Source: Phoronis australis (Eukaryota > Phoronida > Phoronidae). From it: DNA of 64,000 nucleotides. The position numbers and the translations under genes are program-made. The notes below the pieces were generated by a model. The model was not told where the DNA came from. It did no database searches and saw nothing but the letters and a program-made list of their open reading frames with translations. Numbering within the stretch: position 1 is the stretch's first letter; every line of letters begins with the position of its first letter. This document shows positions 22,585-35,059 of this stretch, piece after piece. The stretch lies in contig NMRA01000034.1 in NCBI GenBank assembly GCA_002633005.1, forward strand, positions 1,301,540-1,365,539, read 5' to 3'.

Positions 22585-23456
22585 TTATTGTGATATTTAA
22601 AATGAGGGTGGCCTCTTCAGTGATAGCACTGCTTTCCAAGAGGGCCCTCAACAAGAAAAACAGTAATATAATACAATGAAGTAATAAAACAACAATGAAA
22701 TATACGTAACAAAGATACAATTAAAACAGTTAAGGTTGAGAATTAAGACAATAACTAAATGACAAATAATGGTAAAACATTAACTAAGACAGATGAAATA
22801 AATTAAGAGATGACTCTAGACAATGAGAGTATTTACGACAATGAAAAAATGACATGATTAAGACAGGCAGGGTATAAAAGGTTAAGTAAATTACAGCCAC
22901 TTTTTAACATTAACTTTAAAGGTAGTAATTGAGTTGGACCGTTGACAGCAGTATGAAAGTTTAAAACTTGTTAAGTATAGTGACTGAATAAAAAACAAAG
23001 TACATACAGATGCAGTTATATTCTCTAGTGTTTTAGGTTGCATTTGGTCATCTTTGAGCATTTGTTGTTCTTAACAATGTAACTTACCCAACAGTAGGTC
23101 ACATTTAGGTACTAATTGATCTAAAATAAGTAACTACCCTGCTCAGGTTCTGGGATTTGAGGTTTCTTTGAAATTTAGAAAATAAAAAACAATGTTACAA
23201 TTTCTAACATTGTCACAATCTTAGTGCTAACACTTTAAACATTGAAGTTTACTGGAAATTTCGTGCAAGCACTTTTTCACCTATTCCTGAGAACACTTTT
23301 CACCAATAAAGCTTCCTGCAACTTTCCCGCAAACACTTTTCAACAATAAAGTTTCCTGCAACTTCCCCGCAAACACTTTTTCAATCACCAAGTTTGCCGC
23401 AAGCTTGCGGCATGTTTGCTGCAAGCTTGCGGCAAACATGGTCTTTTGGTATGGGT
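19775..23456. mobile_element. candidate 3.7-kb non-autonomous DNA transposon with palindromic subterminal repeats
   Basis: ACCCATACCAAA at 19775-19786 is inverted as TTTGGTATGGGT at 23445-23456. Just inside each end are clusters of short GC-rich repeats of the TTGCCGCAAGCTTGC type: 19800-20160 on the left, 23310-23440 on the right, the latter including the perfect palindrome TGCCGCAAGCTTGCGGCA at 23395-23412. Left-end units also occur as a 70-bp tandem pair (about 20021-20160). Clustered subterminal motifs are typical of transposase-binding regions in hAT- or CACTA-like elements. No transposase frame is present and I see no clear target duplication. A LINE tail is inserted inside. Confidence 0.5.
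22556..22900 (-). mobile_element. LINE 3' tail, minus strand, with (AAATA)-type terminal repeat
   Basis: The + strand shows TTTATTTA repeats (22556-22585) followed by GGTGGCCTCTTCAGTGATAG and CAAGAGGGCCCTCAAC. Read on the - strand this is a GAGGGCCCTCTTGG...GAGGCCACCC 3' UTR ending in an AAATA-type simple repeat, the usual end of a non-LTR retrotransposon. The upstream boundary is uncertain and no coding part is visible. Confidence 0.5.
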
Positions 23457-24539
23457 GGTCTTGTAGCATTCCAGTGACTAGATTCTGTCTTTGTTCAACA
23501 AGAAAATCGAAACCATTAACGACTCAAGAAAGCGCTTCAGAGTTTATTAGGTCGGCCATCCACAAAATTGCCGTGACTTGAACAATTAAAGACCGGGTGC
23601 GTGTGGTAGTTTCTAAACTCCCAACCACCTCGGTTATGAATTCAACATTGGCAGCTTAACAGCAGCGAAGTGCCCCTCTAAGGACATGCGCCTCCTGACG
23701 AAACATACGAGTAAAAATGTTCCTTGAAAAACGCATTCTCCTGAGGACCACGTATATTGTCTGCTGTGACAAGCAAATTAATAAGCCTGGTCTGAAGTTA
23801 ATTTTCTGCAGTATAACAAAGATATACTACCTTATTTCTTAAAGATAAAATTTGTGGTATAAACATTTTGGGTCATTGTCTAGCCTGTTGCTAAATAGAA
23901 AGTGTGGAGGGTTATACAGTACCTCCAGAGAAAGAGTGTCCTGTCCAACTTTACATTTTCGAGTGGACTGATGAACCAATCCAGAGCATGGAAATATTTT
24001 TTCAGTCATGATAAACGAGAAAAAGATTTCATTGTCAAATTATGGATTCCAAGAAGTTTGGTTAAACCAATTCGTTGTGTGTAAAAATACTTTTCTGCTA
24101 ATTTTTAGACAGCGAGTAAGGGGTTGTTATTTGCAAGGATGGAGACAGTGTTGAGAGTAATCCTATACTGCGTTTTTATTATCAATTTACCCCCTGCATA
24201 AATTGATAAAAAATTATACTGAAGGGTATTACTGGAATTTTACGTCTGTTTTCAAGTTCAATTACTTAATGTTAACAAGTGATGATGCTAAATTAGTTAA
24301 CCTGTGTGTATGTATTTTATGCTTTTCGACTCCGTGATAGCTTGCTGCACTCGTAAGTATATTATAATATGTTGTTCTTTTGTACAGTGGGCCTATGACC
24401 TTTATTACAGAAATAAATTAATTGATACTTAATGTGGAATTATTAGCCTAACAATTACATCCAAACCATGCTGCTATTCAAAGTCATCTTGCTATTTAAG
24501 ATTACATGTAAATCATGTTGTGCAGTTAAGAAATTTTAA
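23457..24539. other. intergenic, nothing recognised
   Basis: No supported gene. Contains only short unmatched frames. Confidence 0.35.
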
Positions 24540-25860
24540 TTTCATAAAAGAGTTTCTGAATCTCTGTCACAATTTTCACATTCCACAAACATGTGACTAA
24601 AGGTTTCAACAGTTCCACAAGTTAGACATGTGTTTTTACTTGTCTAACTATAATGTAATTGCATCTTATCCAAAATGATTTTTGTATAAAACTTTCTTTG
24701 AATACAATAATATTTCCAAGTTCTAACCTAAGGAGGCAACAAGTGTGTGGAAGAACAAAAATTTAGTTAATTTGTTGTCTAAGGTAAATGTCAATCAAGC
24801 TGTATTCTATATCCGGAGGCGAAACAATTTTGTATTGGGGAATTTTAACTTCAGGTTTTCAACATGTATGCCTTTTATTAAATTGCTGTTTCGTGAATAA
24901 TTGCCCATAACTTCAATCGCTAAGCAAAATAATGAGCCTAACCTGATAAGGAATAACCCTGTATCACGTCCCCTTCAATGGAAAAACAATCTGCATTGAA
25001 TCCATTATAGGCAACTGAAGGTATTGGTTTAGTATATTCTTTACCCATCTTCTAAAAACCTTATCCAAAATTAAAACCATTTAATGTTTGAAAAATAAAA
25101 TTCAATTTTATTGTATCATAGGCTTTGCAAAAGTCTAAAAATAGAATTTGATCCTGGCCATGGGAAATATTTGCATATGAAATAATACCCTGAATGATTA
25201 AACCTATATATCGTCCTGTAACAGCTGTTTGACTTGTGTGATCCCGTTTAACCGATGGCATTATTTAGATCCCGTTTAACCATGGCATTATTTAGATCCC
25301 GTTTAACCATGGCATTATTTAGATCCCGTTTAACCATGGCATTATTTAGATCCCGTTTAACCATGGCATTATTTAGATCCCGTTTAACCATGGCATTATT
25401 TAGATCCCGTTTAACCGATGGCATTATTTAGATCCCGTTTAACCATGGCATTATTTAGACGAGCTGTAAGAACTGTTGTGGGTAGTAACCTTTTAAAAGT
25501 ATTGATATTATTTATAGACTGTAGCTCAGCCTCATTAGAGTCTGGCTGAAGCGTTATGGCTCATTGTCTCTGTGTCGTAGATGATTCTCCTACAAAAAAT
25601 TATTTTCCAATGTTTCAAGTAAAGGCTGCTTGACTTCATTCCAGAAACATTTATAGAACTTATGAGTTAACCCGTCATTTCCCGGAGACTTATTGCTTTT
25701 ACAAATTTTAACAGGTTAAAGGGTCATGCAGTTACTCAAAACCTCTGGGGGATTCCTTTGTGATATTAAATAGACCTGTGTAGGAGCTAGAGTCTCCATT
25801 TGACAATTTGTGAAAACAGTAGAGTAATAACTAATTAATCCTCACCTAATTTGAGCTTGA
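24540..25860 (-). pseudogene. L1/Tx1-type LINE reverse transcriptase relic
   Basis: On the - strand, about 25710-25640 encodes NKSPGNDGLTHKFYKCFW, the L1/Tx1-type NKSPG.DG block. About 25220-25090 encodes TGRYIGLIIQGI and DQILFLDFCKAYDTI, reverse transcriptase motifs ahead of the catalytic domain, with the LDF.KAYD aspartate kept. About 24650-24543 encodes CLTCGTVETFSHMFVEC and then a stop, the C-terminal zinc-finger-like end of these elements. Order and spacing fit one ORF2 with internal deletion and frameshifts; the YADD block was not found. A 27/28-bp minisatellite has expanded between the first two motifs. Confidence 0.8.
25240..25460. repeat. 27/28-bp minisatellite inside the LINE relic, about 8 units
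   Basis: Units of GATCCCGTTTAACC(G)ATGGCATTATTTA. Units 1 and 7 keep the extra G (28 bp); the others are 27 bp. On the - strand the 28-bp form reads MPSVKRD directly into the conserved RT segment, so the unit derives from reverse transcriptase codons. Confidence 0.93.
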
Positions 25861-25905
25861 TCTTTTATCAACTGCGGATCATTATATCATTATTTTTAAG
25901 GACAA

Positions 25906-26083
25906 GCGCGCACCCAGCCTTCAATATGGGGGGCGCACCACTGTGAATTGCGCGTTTTGCTCGTTTAGAGGACTTTTGTCTCATTTTCTCGGACTTTTGT
26001 TTCTCACAGGCGGACCTTATTGCCCACTTCGCCAAATGGGAGGGGCTCCTTCGAGCCCCCCGNCCCCCTCTGGGAGCGCGCAT
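25906..26083. mobile_element. GC-rich MITE, copy 1
   Basis: Bounded by GCGCGC, with GCGCGCACCCAGCCTTCAAT at the left and a CTCCTTCGAGCCCCCCG hairpin region before GGGAGCGCGCATG at the right. It shares GACTTTTGTCTCATTTTCTC and GCCCACTTCGCCAAATGGG with the copy at 32387-32646. AAGGA lies next to both ends, a possible target duplication. A single n sits at 26063 in the GC hairpin. Confidence 0.65.
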
Positions 26084-27819
26084 GAAGGATATTTATACAT
26101 TTTAAATGTCACTTCTCTAATGAATTAAAACACTTTGAGCTACTTTCCCCGTCCTCATTCAGCTGGTCCTTACTTGTTATCCTTTGTCCCATGAACTTTC
26201 TGTTTTTTTAATAATTGCAGACAAGTTTTTGCTCTTACCAAATTATAAACAATTCCCTCATCAATTCTGCCTTGATTCGATTATCCTTTTAAGTGGTTAA
26301 TAATTTCAATCACTTTGTTTACCAGCATTTTCTAGTTTCTTTGTCATCTTTGAGTACCTTATGCTATATTGCCTTGTTTTCATTTTAGTATTTCTCATTT
26401 TGTATTTTTGTTACGTAAAAGGATACCAACCCCGTTTTGGCCTATTAACAGATACTAAAACGACTTTCCCATCTAGTTCTCCGAAACAAAATAATGCTCT
26501 GTAACCCTCAACAACCCTCAAAAGTTTGGAGGAAATTTTGAAAACTCTTTTCAAAGTCTGCTAAATGCACAAGCGTGACCTACGCTTTTAGCGAATTACA
26601 CGGCAACTGTGGGAAAACACCACCCACCAAGGACAATAATGTCCAATCTGCGACATAGGAAGTATGAGTTTTTAGTTGATTCCTGTCTTTAACTTGGAAG
26701 ATTCACGTCAATAACGTATTAGCAGATAACAGAACGAGGATTGGTGGAAATCATCAAAACAGGGCTTAGGGTCCTTTTAAATAATTACACTCTTCAACAC
26801 TGGCATTTAGAATTATTTTTAAGTTAGTTACATATTCATTGTCTTCAAAATATCGTCCACGGGCGCATTTTGTTCGATCTGACTACGCAAGTATTGGAAC
26901 AGATTAAGTACTAGCCAATGGAGATTGCCGTGAAGACCATGTTCATTTAAAGCGCTCATGTCCGCAGCTTTAGGCCTATCCGTGACTCGGGCGCTCACGT
27001 GCGCACTCTGAGTAATATTTGTTTGCTGCATTTAGGCCCGTATTTCATTTATTAGTTACAACACTGGTAGAGTTGTGGGATATGCTTTTGATTTTAGATA
27101 TAGTATATCTTTTTTGACCTTGTCTAATTTGTTTAATTAAATATTCATCTTTGAGTTACTGTTGGTATAAAACATCAGATGACCAAAACCGTTTCATGAA
27201 AATGAATGAAAAAAACAGGCCGAAATCGTCAAGTGGATGCAGTTCCTGGTAAAGACCAAAACTGCAACGCTTCTGAACAAATACAGCCATGGCCTTGTAT
27301 TAGAATATTAGGACGTACACCCGTGGACTTAAACACTTGTATTTACGGCACGTTACACCACCTTAATTCGTTTGAAAATATTTGTTTTTCAACCAATAGG
27401 TGTCGCTGTTAGAAAGCGGTCACTGATCTATCTATTAAATTTATACAACTTTAAAACATTCGACTTTTTGGTTTTTTTGCTATCACTAGCTTTTTGTACT
27501 GTTAAACTAAAAAATTAAATTAAAAAAATCAACTAATCTTTTGAGTTTTACACGGTGCTTGACTAAAGAGCCATTATTTCACGAGCAAATCAGTCATAAA
27601 ATCACTTTAGGGGTCATGTTTCTGATTCAGCTTAAACTTTTTGTATGTGATCATGATACAAAAATCATCAATTTTGCACTTTCTGAGCTCTCATGAGATC
27701 TCATTTTTTACCTACAGGTCTTCAAAGACTCACAAAGAAAATGACTCGTTTTGCTTTAGCAGCAATTTTCCAATATCAGAAACAGGTAGATCGCAAGCAT
27801 TGAGAGAAATCTATAATGG
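26084..27819. other. intergenic, nothing recognised
   Basis: AT-rich, no supported exon or repeat. Confidence 0.35.
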
Positions 27820-28834
27820 GATTAGGAAGTCATACATAATGATTCGCAAACGAAATTAACAAACAAAATTTCGCTGCACCCATCACGTAACAGGAGAGAT
27901 AAATCTACAGGCCCTTTTTTGTAGTGTTGAAAGTGGGCGTCACTCAAGTGCTTTTACAAACCAGTTTGTGGAACTGTGGACATCGAGAGAAATGTTTATG
28001 AATATATCTTGGTTGTATGAACAAATTGAAAAAATCTCTCGAATGTTGTGTTTCGTTTTTTGTTTAAAATGTCCCAATATCACGTGGTAACACTTTTTAA
28101 GCGAATGTTTTTTTGGGAATTAATTACGATTAAAATGGTTTCAGGAACAAAAATGATGATCAACATTTCAGAGACTGTAATGCTGTCTGACCTACATGTA
28201 TCCATACACCATTTCATTCATTGTGCGTTCACAACTGTCCGTGGGTCAAAGGTTACATCGCCTCAGGTGATGATACATTTGAGTGTTACCAGTACCCAAA
28301 ACGGTTGACGCCCATAGAGACACTTTTAAAGCTGATATGTATAATGTAGGTGATCTTTAATAAAAAACTGTTGATTTGTGCACCATTTGAAGGCGATTTG
28401 TCGATGATTGTCATTCTACGTGTGTGTAATTCATTCAATGTAATTGGGCAACCGGCCCCTTTTTACAGAAATAAACATACTATACAAACACACCAGACAC
28501 ACACGTGTCGATGTTAACAAAATGCGAACACGAGAGAAAAAACATAAACTACAATTCAACATCTAATACAGTTTCTCTGCATGGACTAGGAAATCGGCTA
28601 CATTGGTTAAGACATTAATGTTATGTACATTAAAATATTTTGTGAACACGTCAAGAGACCAAAAACAAGTGGTACATCTATAATAGGAATTGGAATGCTA
28701 AATTTTCCACATACAAAAGGCATACCAACCACAGATGGCATCAAGTTCACTCTCAATAGCTCTCACGTGACAACAAGGGCATAACCTCTCCTCGAGAGGT
28801 GACTTAAATAATATATGTACATACACACACGCAC

Positions 28835-28902
<68 letters not shown>

Positions 28903-29370
28903 ACACATTTAACTTGCTATAATGATGATACACTTTCTTGATGATACATTTTTTGCCACACCATGTGTTCAATGTCATTGCAGCGCCGTTTAAAAACGTT
29001 TAAAAATACAGTCTCATCGCCAACTCCTTGGGAACACCAGACAAACCATACGAAAACAATATATATTTAACCTTAAATGCCCAACAGTCTTTATAGCCAT
29101 CTCGTATTGATAAGAATAGCAAAACTTAACATACCTATTTTCCGAACATTTCAAACGCTTAAACCAATATTTTATCATGTTTGATAATCTAACTGTCCTC
29201 ATAGTCTTCCTTCTAAATTCACCTTTGGTCGTAACGTTGGGTGCCGTTCTTCCTAAATGCAGCACAAGTATAAAAAAATTGTTATGCATAACTTCAATAT
29301 CGCTACCCACATGGTGACCCCATATTTCTGTGCTGAGGTTTCGAGATTACATGAAGGGTGCGAATCGAAG
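27820..29370. repeat. 1.55-kb direct duplication, left copy
   Basis: Starts GATTAGGAAGTCATACATAA and ends GAAGGGTGCGAATCGAAG right against the n at 29371. It recurs at 29372-30903 with scattered substitutions and small indels. Includes a CA microsatellite at about 28822-28910. No gene is evident inside. Confidence 0.88.
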
Positions 29371-29371
29371 N

Positions 29372-30399
29372 GATTAGGAAGTCATACACAATGATTCGCA
29401 AACGAAATTAACAAACAAAATTTCGCTGCACCCATCACGTAACAGGAGAGATAAATCTACAGGCCCTTTTTGTAGTGTTGAAAGTGGGCGTCACTCAAGT
29501 GCTTTTACAAACCAGTTTCTGGAACTGTGGACATTGAGAGAAATGTTTATGAATATATCTTGGTTGTATGAACAAATTGAAAAAATCTCTCGAATGTTGT
29601 GTTTCGTTTTTTGTTTAAAATGTCCCAATATCACGTGTTAACACTTTTTAAGCGAATGTTTTTTTGGAAATTAATTACAATTAAAATGGTTTCAGGAACA
29701 AAAATGATGATCAACATTTCAGAGACTGTAATGCTGTCTGACCTACATGTATCCATACACCATTTCATTCATTGGGCGTTCACAACTGTCCGTGGGTCAG
29801 AGGTTACACCGCCTCAGGTGATGATACATTTGAGTGTTGCCAGTACCCAAAACGGTTGACGCCCATAGAGACACTTTTAAAGCTGATATGTATAATGTAG
29901 GTGATCTTTAATAAAAACTGTTGATTTGTGCACCATTTGAAGGCGATTTATCGATGATTGTCATTCTACGTGTATGTAATTCATTCAATGTAATTGGGCC
30001 ACCGGTCCCTTTTACAGAAATAAACATACTATACAAACACACCAGACACGCACGTGTCGATGTTAACAAAATGCGAACACGAGACAAAAAACATAAACTA
30101 CAATTCAATATCTAATACAGTTTCTCTGCATGGACTAGGAAATCGGCAACATTGGTTAAGACATTAATGTTATGTACATTAAAATATTTTGTGAACACAT
30201 CAAGAGACCAAAAACAAGTGGTACATCCATAATAGGAATTGGAATGCTAAATTTTCCACATACAAAAGGCATACCAACCACAGATGGCATTCACTCTCAA
30301 TAGCAACAATGACAACAAGGGCATAACCTCTCCTCGAGAGTTGACTTAAATAATATATATACACACACGCACACGCACACGCACACGCACACGCACACG

Positions 30400-30431
<32 letters not shown>

Positions 30432-30903
30432 CATACATCTAACTTGCTATAATGATGATACACTTTCTTGATGATACATTTTTTGCCACACCATGTGTTC
30501 AATGTCATTGCAGCGCCGTTTAAAAACTTTTAAAAATACAGTCTCATCGCCAACTCCTTGGGAACACCAGACAAACCATACGAAAACAATATATATTTAA
30601 CCTTTGAAAATGCCCAACAGTCTTTATAGCCATCTCGTATTGATAAGAATAGCAAAACTTAACATACCTATTTTCCGAACATTTCAAACGCTTAAACCAA
30701 TATTTTATCATGTTTGATAATCTAACTGTCCTCATAGTCTTCCTTCTAAATTCACCTTTGGTCGTAACGTTGGGTGCCGTTCTTCCTAAATGCAGCACAA
30801 GTATAAAAAAATTGTTATGCATAACTTCAATATCGCTACCCACATGGTGACCCCATATTTCTGTGCTGAGGTTTCGAGATTACATGAAGGGTGCGAATCG
30901 AAG
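29372..30903. repeat. 1.53-kb direct duplication, right copy
   Basis: Near-identical to 27820-29370. The main length difference lies in the CA tract (about 30360-30435, here with CACACG variants). The copy starts precisely after the n, as expected for unmerged allelic contig ends. Confidence 0.88.
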
Positions 30904-31479
30904 ACCATTTTTTTGCTTTGAAGATAAGAAACATGTATCACAGTAAGGATATCAATTTCTGCAACACAGAAATGAAAAATACTACCATCAGTAGTATTAA
31001 GATATGAATACTCGAAACATTGGTCTTCTAGTCTTTGATACGAAGCTCACCGACTCGTTGTCAAAGCTCTGAGCCGGGTTTCGGAACCGACTACGGAAGA
31101 ATGTCTGAGAAAGTGTAAGGACTATCTCTTTCATGATTGTGATATTCAACAGTATATATGTGAAACATATGGTAACACTGTAATGTTTGATTGTATGTTT
31201 GTGATATTCATGGTGATAATGTAATGTTTAACGGTATTTTTCTGAAGACAAAGTCTTGGATTGGCGATCGAGTCAAGACCATCGGACAATTCCTCACAGC
31301 ATAATCTTGCTGTTCAAGAAGTCAGGGCGGCGGAAGATGAGAACCGAGTAGCTACTGCGAGGCTTCACAGATGAGACAACAAGTAGCTGGACAAGATGGG
31401 GCAATGTGATGAGAAGGTCTATCTCTAGCAAGAGCTAAAGAGAATGCCACCTTTGCAGGCTAAGTTTTTGATCAACGCA
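30904..31479. other. intergenic or upstream part of a retroelement relic
   Basis: No clear coding motif. It may be the decayed 5' portion of the retroelement pseudogene that follows. Confidence 0.3.
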
Positions 31480-32150
31480 GTTTACGATATGATACTAACG
31501 CCAATCAACCTAGTGGTTTGAAGAAGGGACGTCCTCACAATTAAAAATGTAATCTGTGTGGAAGATGATGCAACTTTAGAACTTTAAACACGTCTTGTCT
31601 TCGTTTAGAGTAACTCTAGCTGCAGGGCGTTATACTTCACAACCAGGCTTTGAAGGTGATTTCTAAAATGGTCCATGAAGAATCGAGAGTTAAGACAAAG
31701 GCCATGCAGTAAATTACAATTTTGCAGATTTCAGGAGATGCGGCGACCCAGTGAGAAGAGGCGGTAAGCATAAGGCCACTGGTATTCTGCAGACAGCAAA
31801 GTCAGGGCATCAATCATTTCCAGTCCACGTTGCGCAGATATAATGTCATCTTTTACTCAGATAAGTCACGACAGGTAGTCACCATTGAGTTGAATATTCC
31901 ATGGGAGAATAGAGTTGATGATACTCATGAGAGAAAACACCTGAAGTGTAAAGAGCTCCTCGGAGATTGCGATGACAATGACTGGAGTACCTGGTTTTTT
32001 CTCAATCGAAGTGGCGTCCCTGTAAACTCCCTTATTTAAATCTCGAGTTGTCTCGGTATCTCGACTTCAGCAAAAAAGACTCCGCTAAGAAAAGTAACTG
32101 CCGCGACAGTACAAGCTTCCTGTTGGATTTCGTGGAAACATCGCACTGCG
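31480..32150 (+). pseudogene. non-LTR retroelement C-terminal ORF relic
   Basis: About 31495-31580 reads NANQPSGLKKGRPHN, stop, KCNLCG, resembling the W.....P.C.LC zinc-binding segment at the end of an invertebrate retroelement reverse transcriptase. It is followed by GVILHNQALKVI. 31830-32039 reads FYSDKSRQVVTIELNIPWEN and DDTHERKHLKCKELL, a recurring downstream module in such elements (V.IELTVPWE...EAHERK..KY..L). Frameshifts and stops separate the pieces, so it is dead. The family name is uncertain. Confidence 0.55.
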
Positions 32151-32386
32151 CAACAACAACCGTCGTCTGACTCATGGGTCTAGCATCGTGCCCCACTGGC
32201 TCGAGCCTCGTATACGCGTACCGGTAAGCCTATCGCAACCTGACGCATCCTGACCCTCAATTCCTGCAGTCCAGACGTTGAAACATTCGATATTTTGTTC
32301 AACTGTTTTAACCATCTGAGCAGTGTACTTGCTGTATCCAAAATGCTTTGAGAAATACCTGGGCTCTTTTGGAGAGTGCATGTCAT

Positions 32387-32646
32387 GCGCGCACCCAGCC
32401 TTTAATATGGGGGCTCGAATCTGACGATGTGGACCTTTTGCTGACAAAATGGTGGCTGGCGGACTGAAACAAAAAACGGGTTACCACCTTCAGAATTGTG
32501 AACTGCGCGTGTGCGGCTTTTTAGTGGACTTTTGTCTCGTTTTCTCAGTCGTTTTGTTTCTCTAAGGCGAACCGTTTTGCCCACTTCGCTAAATGGGGGG
32601 ACTCCTTCGAGCNNNNNNNNNNNNNNNNNNNNNNNNNNNGCGCGCA
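32387..32646. mobile_element. GC-rich MITE, copy 2
   Basis: GCGCGCACCCAGCCTTTAAT at the left and GCGCGCAT at the right, with the same internal landmarks as copy 1 (GGACTTTTGTCTCGTTTTCT, GCCCACTTCGCTAAATGGG, CTCCTTCGAGC). It carries about 75 bp extra after the left end. GCATGT abuts both ends, a possible target duplication. A 27-base n run (32613-32639) replaces the same GC hairpin that holds the n in copy 1. Confidence 0.65.
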
Positions 32647-34479
32647 TGCATGTTAGTGAAATTCAGAAAACACGCCTCTAGCTGTAGTTCATATTGTGTT
32701 GATAAATCGTGTTTTGTTACGAAAATGACTAACAACATCTCCGGCGATGTAAAATGGAGTGCGAAATTTGCAACCCGCTGGAAATATAGCAAACCCCGTT
32801 CTATTTTACAAATACATGCACAAATGTGTTTGCTGATAATTTCTGTACTTATATTACGAGCAGTTTTCATTTTGAAGTAAAATCAATGTCGATGATAACT
32901 AGCATGTTTGTAATCCTAATGCGTTAGCAGCGCGAAAGTAACTACGTGAGCGATGAAAATCGAAACATGGATACGATATATACTAACATGTATCAAATTG
33001 AATTGAAAAAATCGTCTTTGAAATGTTGACCATTATCTCAATTTCGTAATTCAATTTGACTCGAATTTTGTAACTGGAAATTGGCACACTTAATAGCATG
33101 CTGAGTATTTTTATACGGTAAAAGCGAGAATTGAGTTATCAAAAGTTGATTGACGTCATTCACAATGAAAAGAGGCTCTCCTGTCTATACGAAGATGAAC
33201 AATGCACAAATCTCTCGTCATCTCACTAAGACTAATGCGCTGATTTCAGATTTAAAATGTCTACTTGCTTTTCGATTTGTCATAATCTTCAACATTTCAT
33301 TTTCTTAATTGGGCTAACGCCAGTCATCGACACTCAGCATATTAGTATAAACCTCGAGAAAAGTCTTTTTTGATAAAAATAACAATTTTCTTAATTGGCA
33401 AATACTTCATTGAACAAGAAGGAAATCTTGCCCGGATTTGCGGTTATTATGTAATTACCTCAGGGCGTAATTAATTACTTTTAATGCGCGGAATTACAGA
33501 GCGATCACTTCGCCTATCGGATTATAGAACATTATTAGTGATAGAAGGAGCGTAATAGCGCCATGTGTACGTGTAGACCACCGGGCTTGGAACATAAGCA
33601 GTGGCATTAACAGCTACTGTAACACGTACGGAGGGGAAAGATGGTCAATTATCTGAAACTAAAGTTCCTTCGATTAAAAAACTGTATACAGCTAACCGCT
33701 ACAAAATCGGCATCACAGTTCTCTCTATTATTTTTAGACTCAGAGCATCTAGAGGTCAAAACACATTCTAATTACATTAAAGACCCTGTGCTACACCTGA
33801 AAAAATCTGAAATCAAAAATTTCTTCTTGAATTAAATCAAAATTGCCGTTTGATTTAAGTCATACCTAATGCCTACACCTGAGTTTGCCTGTAGTTTAGT
33901 ATGATGCCATGTCGCGCGCTATTATCAAACGCCAAAATAACAAAATCTTAACGTAAAATCAACATTTTAAACAAAATAATCTTTTATTTGAAAACGAACA
34001 CTTATCCATTAAGTAACTAGTATTTTAAAAGTTTTCAACTAGCAATAACCACGCCTCGGATAAATCTCATTAGCTATGGTACCCCACTGCGCAAAACGAC
34101 GCATGGCAAATGAGCTAAAAATTATAAATGATCGAGTGTCAAACGACTTCCAGGAGAATATCATGTGTTCTGCAAAACAAGGGGCCAACAAAACTTAATA
34201 TGTTTTGACGACCACTAAACAACAATATGTTACTCATTTTGAAGTTGTAGTACGGAACACAGTCTGATCATTTCCCGCGAAAATAGAAATGTGCTTGAAC
34301 ATTGAAGAATATAGATTACATGAAAATTATTTAAACTTAGATGGAATGATAATTATAGATACAATTTTCAAGAAAGGTTACAGAAAAAAAACACAATCTG
34401 CCATACATGTACATGTAGGTGTATGCCAGTCATTAGGGAGAATGTCGATGAATCAATTTTTCAATTAGTAAACATTCTT
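32647..34479. other. intergenic, nothing recognised
   Basis: AT-rich DNA without a supported gene. Confidence 0.35.
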
Positions 34480-34562
34480 ATAGGCTATGTGGAAAAGAAA
34501 TGAAACGAGACAGGTTTCCTAGACATATTTCTTCGATTGGTGCAAAATGGTTCGACGATGAA

Positions 34563-35058
34563 GGCAAGGTTGCTAGGGACAGTGTCTTCAAGAGCATTAG
34601 ACACTTTAGACATTCAAATGATAAATGTTTCCCCGACAAAAGACCAAACGCGAATATTGTAGCGTCAAAACTCGCACAAATCAAACATTCTGTGAAAACC
34701 AATGTGACAAATTGAAAAATTCTGTATCAGATTCTAAAAATTTTTGGAGTATGATTAGATTTCGTACCAATAGTGTATTATCTATCGATTTGGAAGTGTT
34801 ACGTGACATTTCTCCAAAGTGCATGGGGGTGCGGGGGTGTTGTCCACCAGTAACTAAGATGACGTGGTTCAATACATTATCTGTAACAACGATACACTTT
34901 ATTCACCAATGATGAAGAGAAAAGTGGAAATTATCATTGACAAGCTCAAAACAGGCAAATCTCCGGGTTCAGATGGAATTTGTAATGAAATATTGAAAGA
35001 GAGTAACTCTGTTGTTAGTCTGTTATGGAACTCTTTGATATGGGCCATTTCCCCAAGC
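34563..35058. repeat. 0.5-kb direct duplication within the LINE, left copy
   Basis: Starts GGCAAGGTTGCTAGGGA and ends CCATTTCCCCAAGC against the n at 35059. It repeats at 35060-35556 with few differences. Same signature as the other two single-n duplications. Confidence 0.88.
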
Positions 35059-35059
35059 N

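Noticed and set aside
28698-28978. Cys-Val repeat frames
   Set aside because: Read-through of a CA/GT microsatellite.
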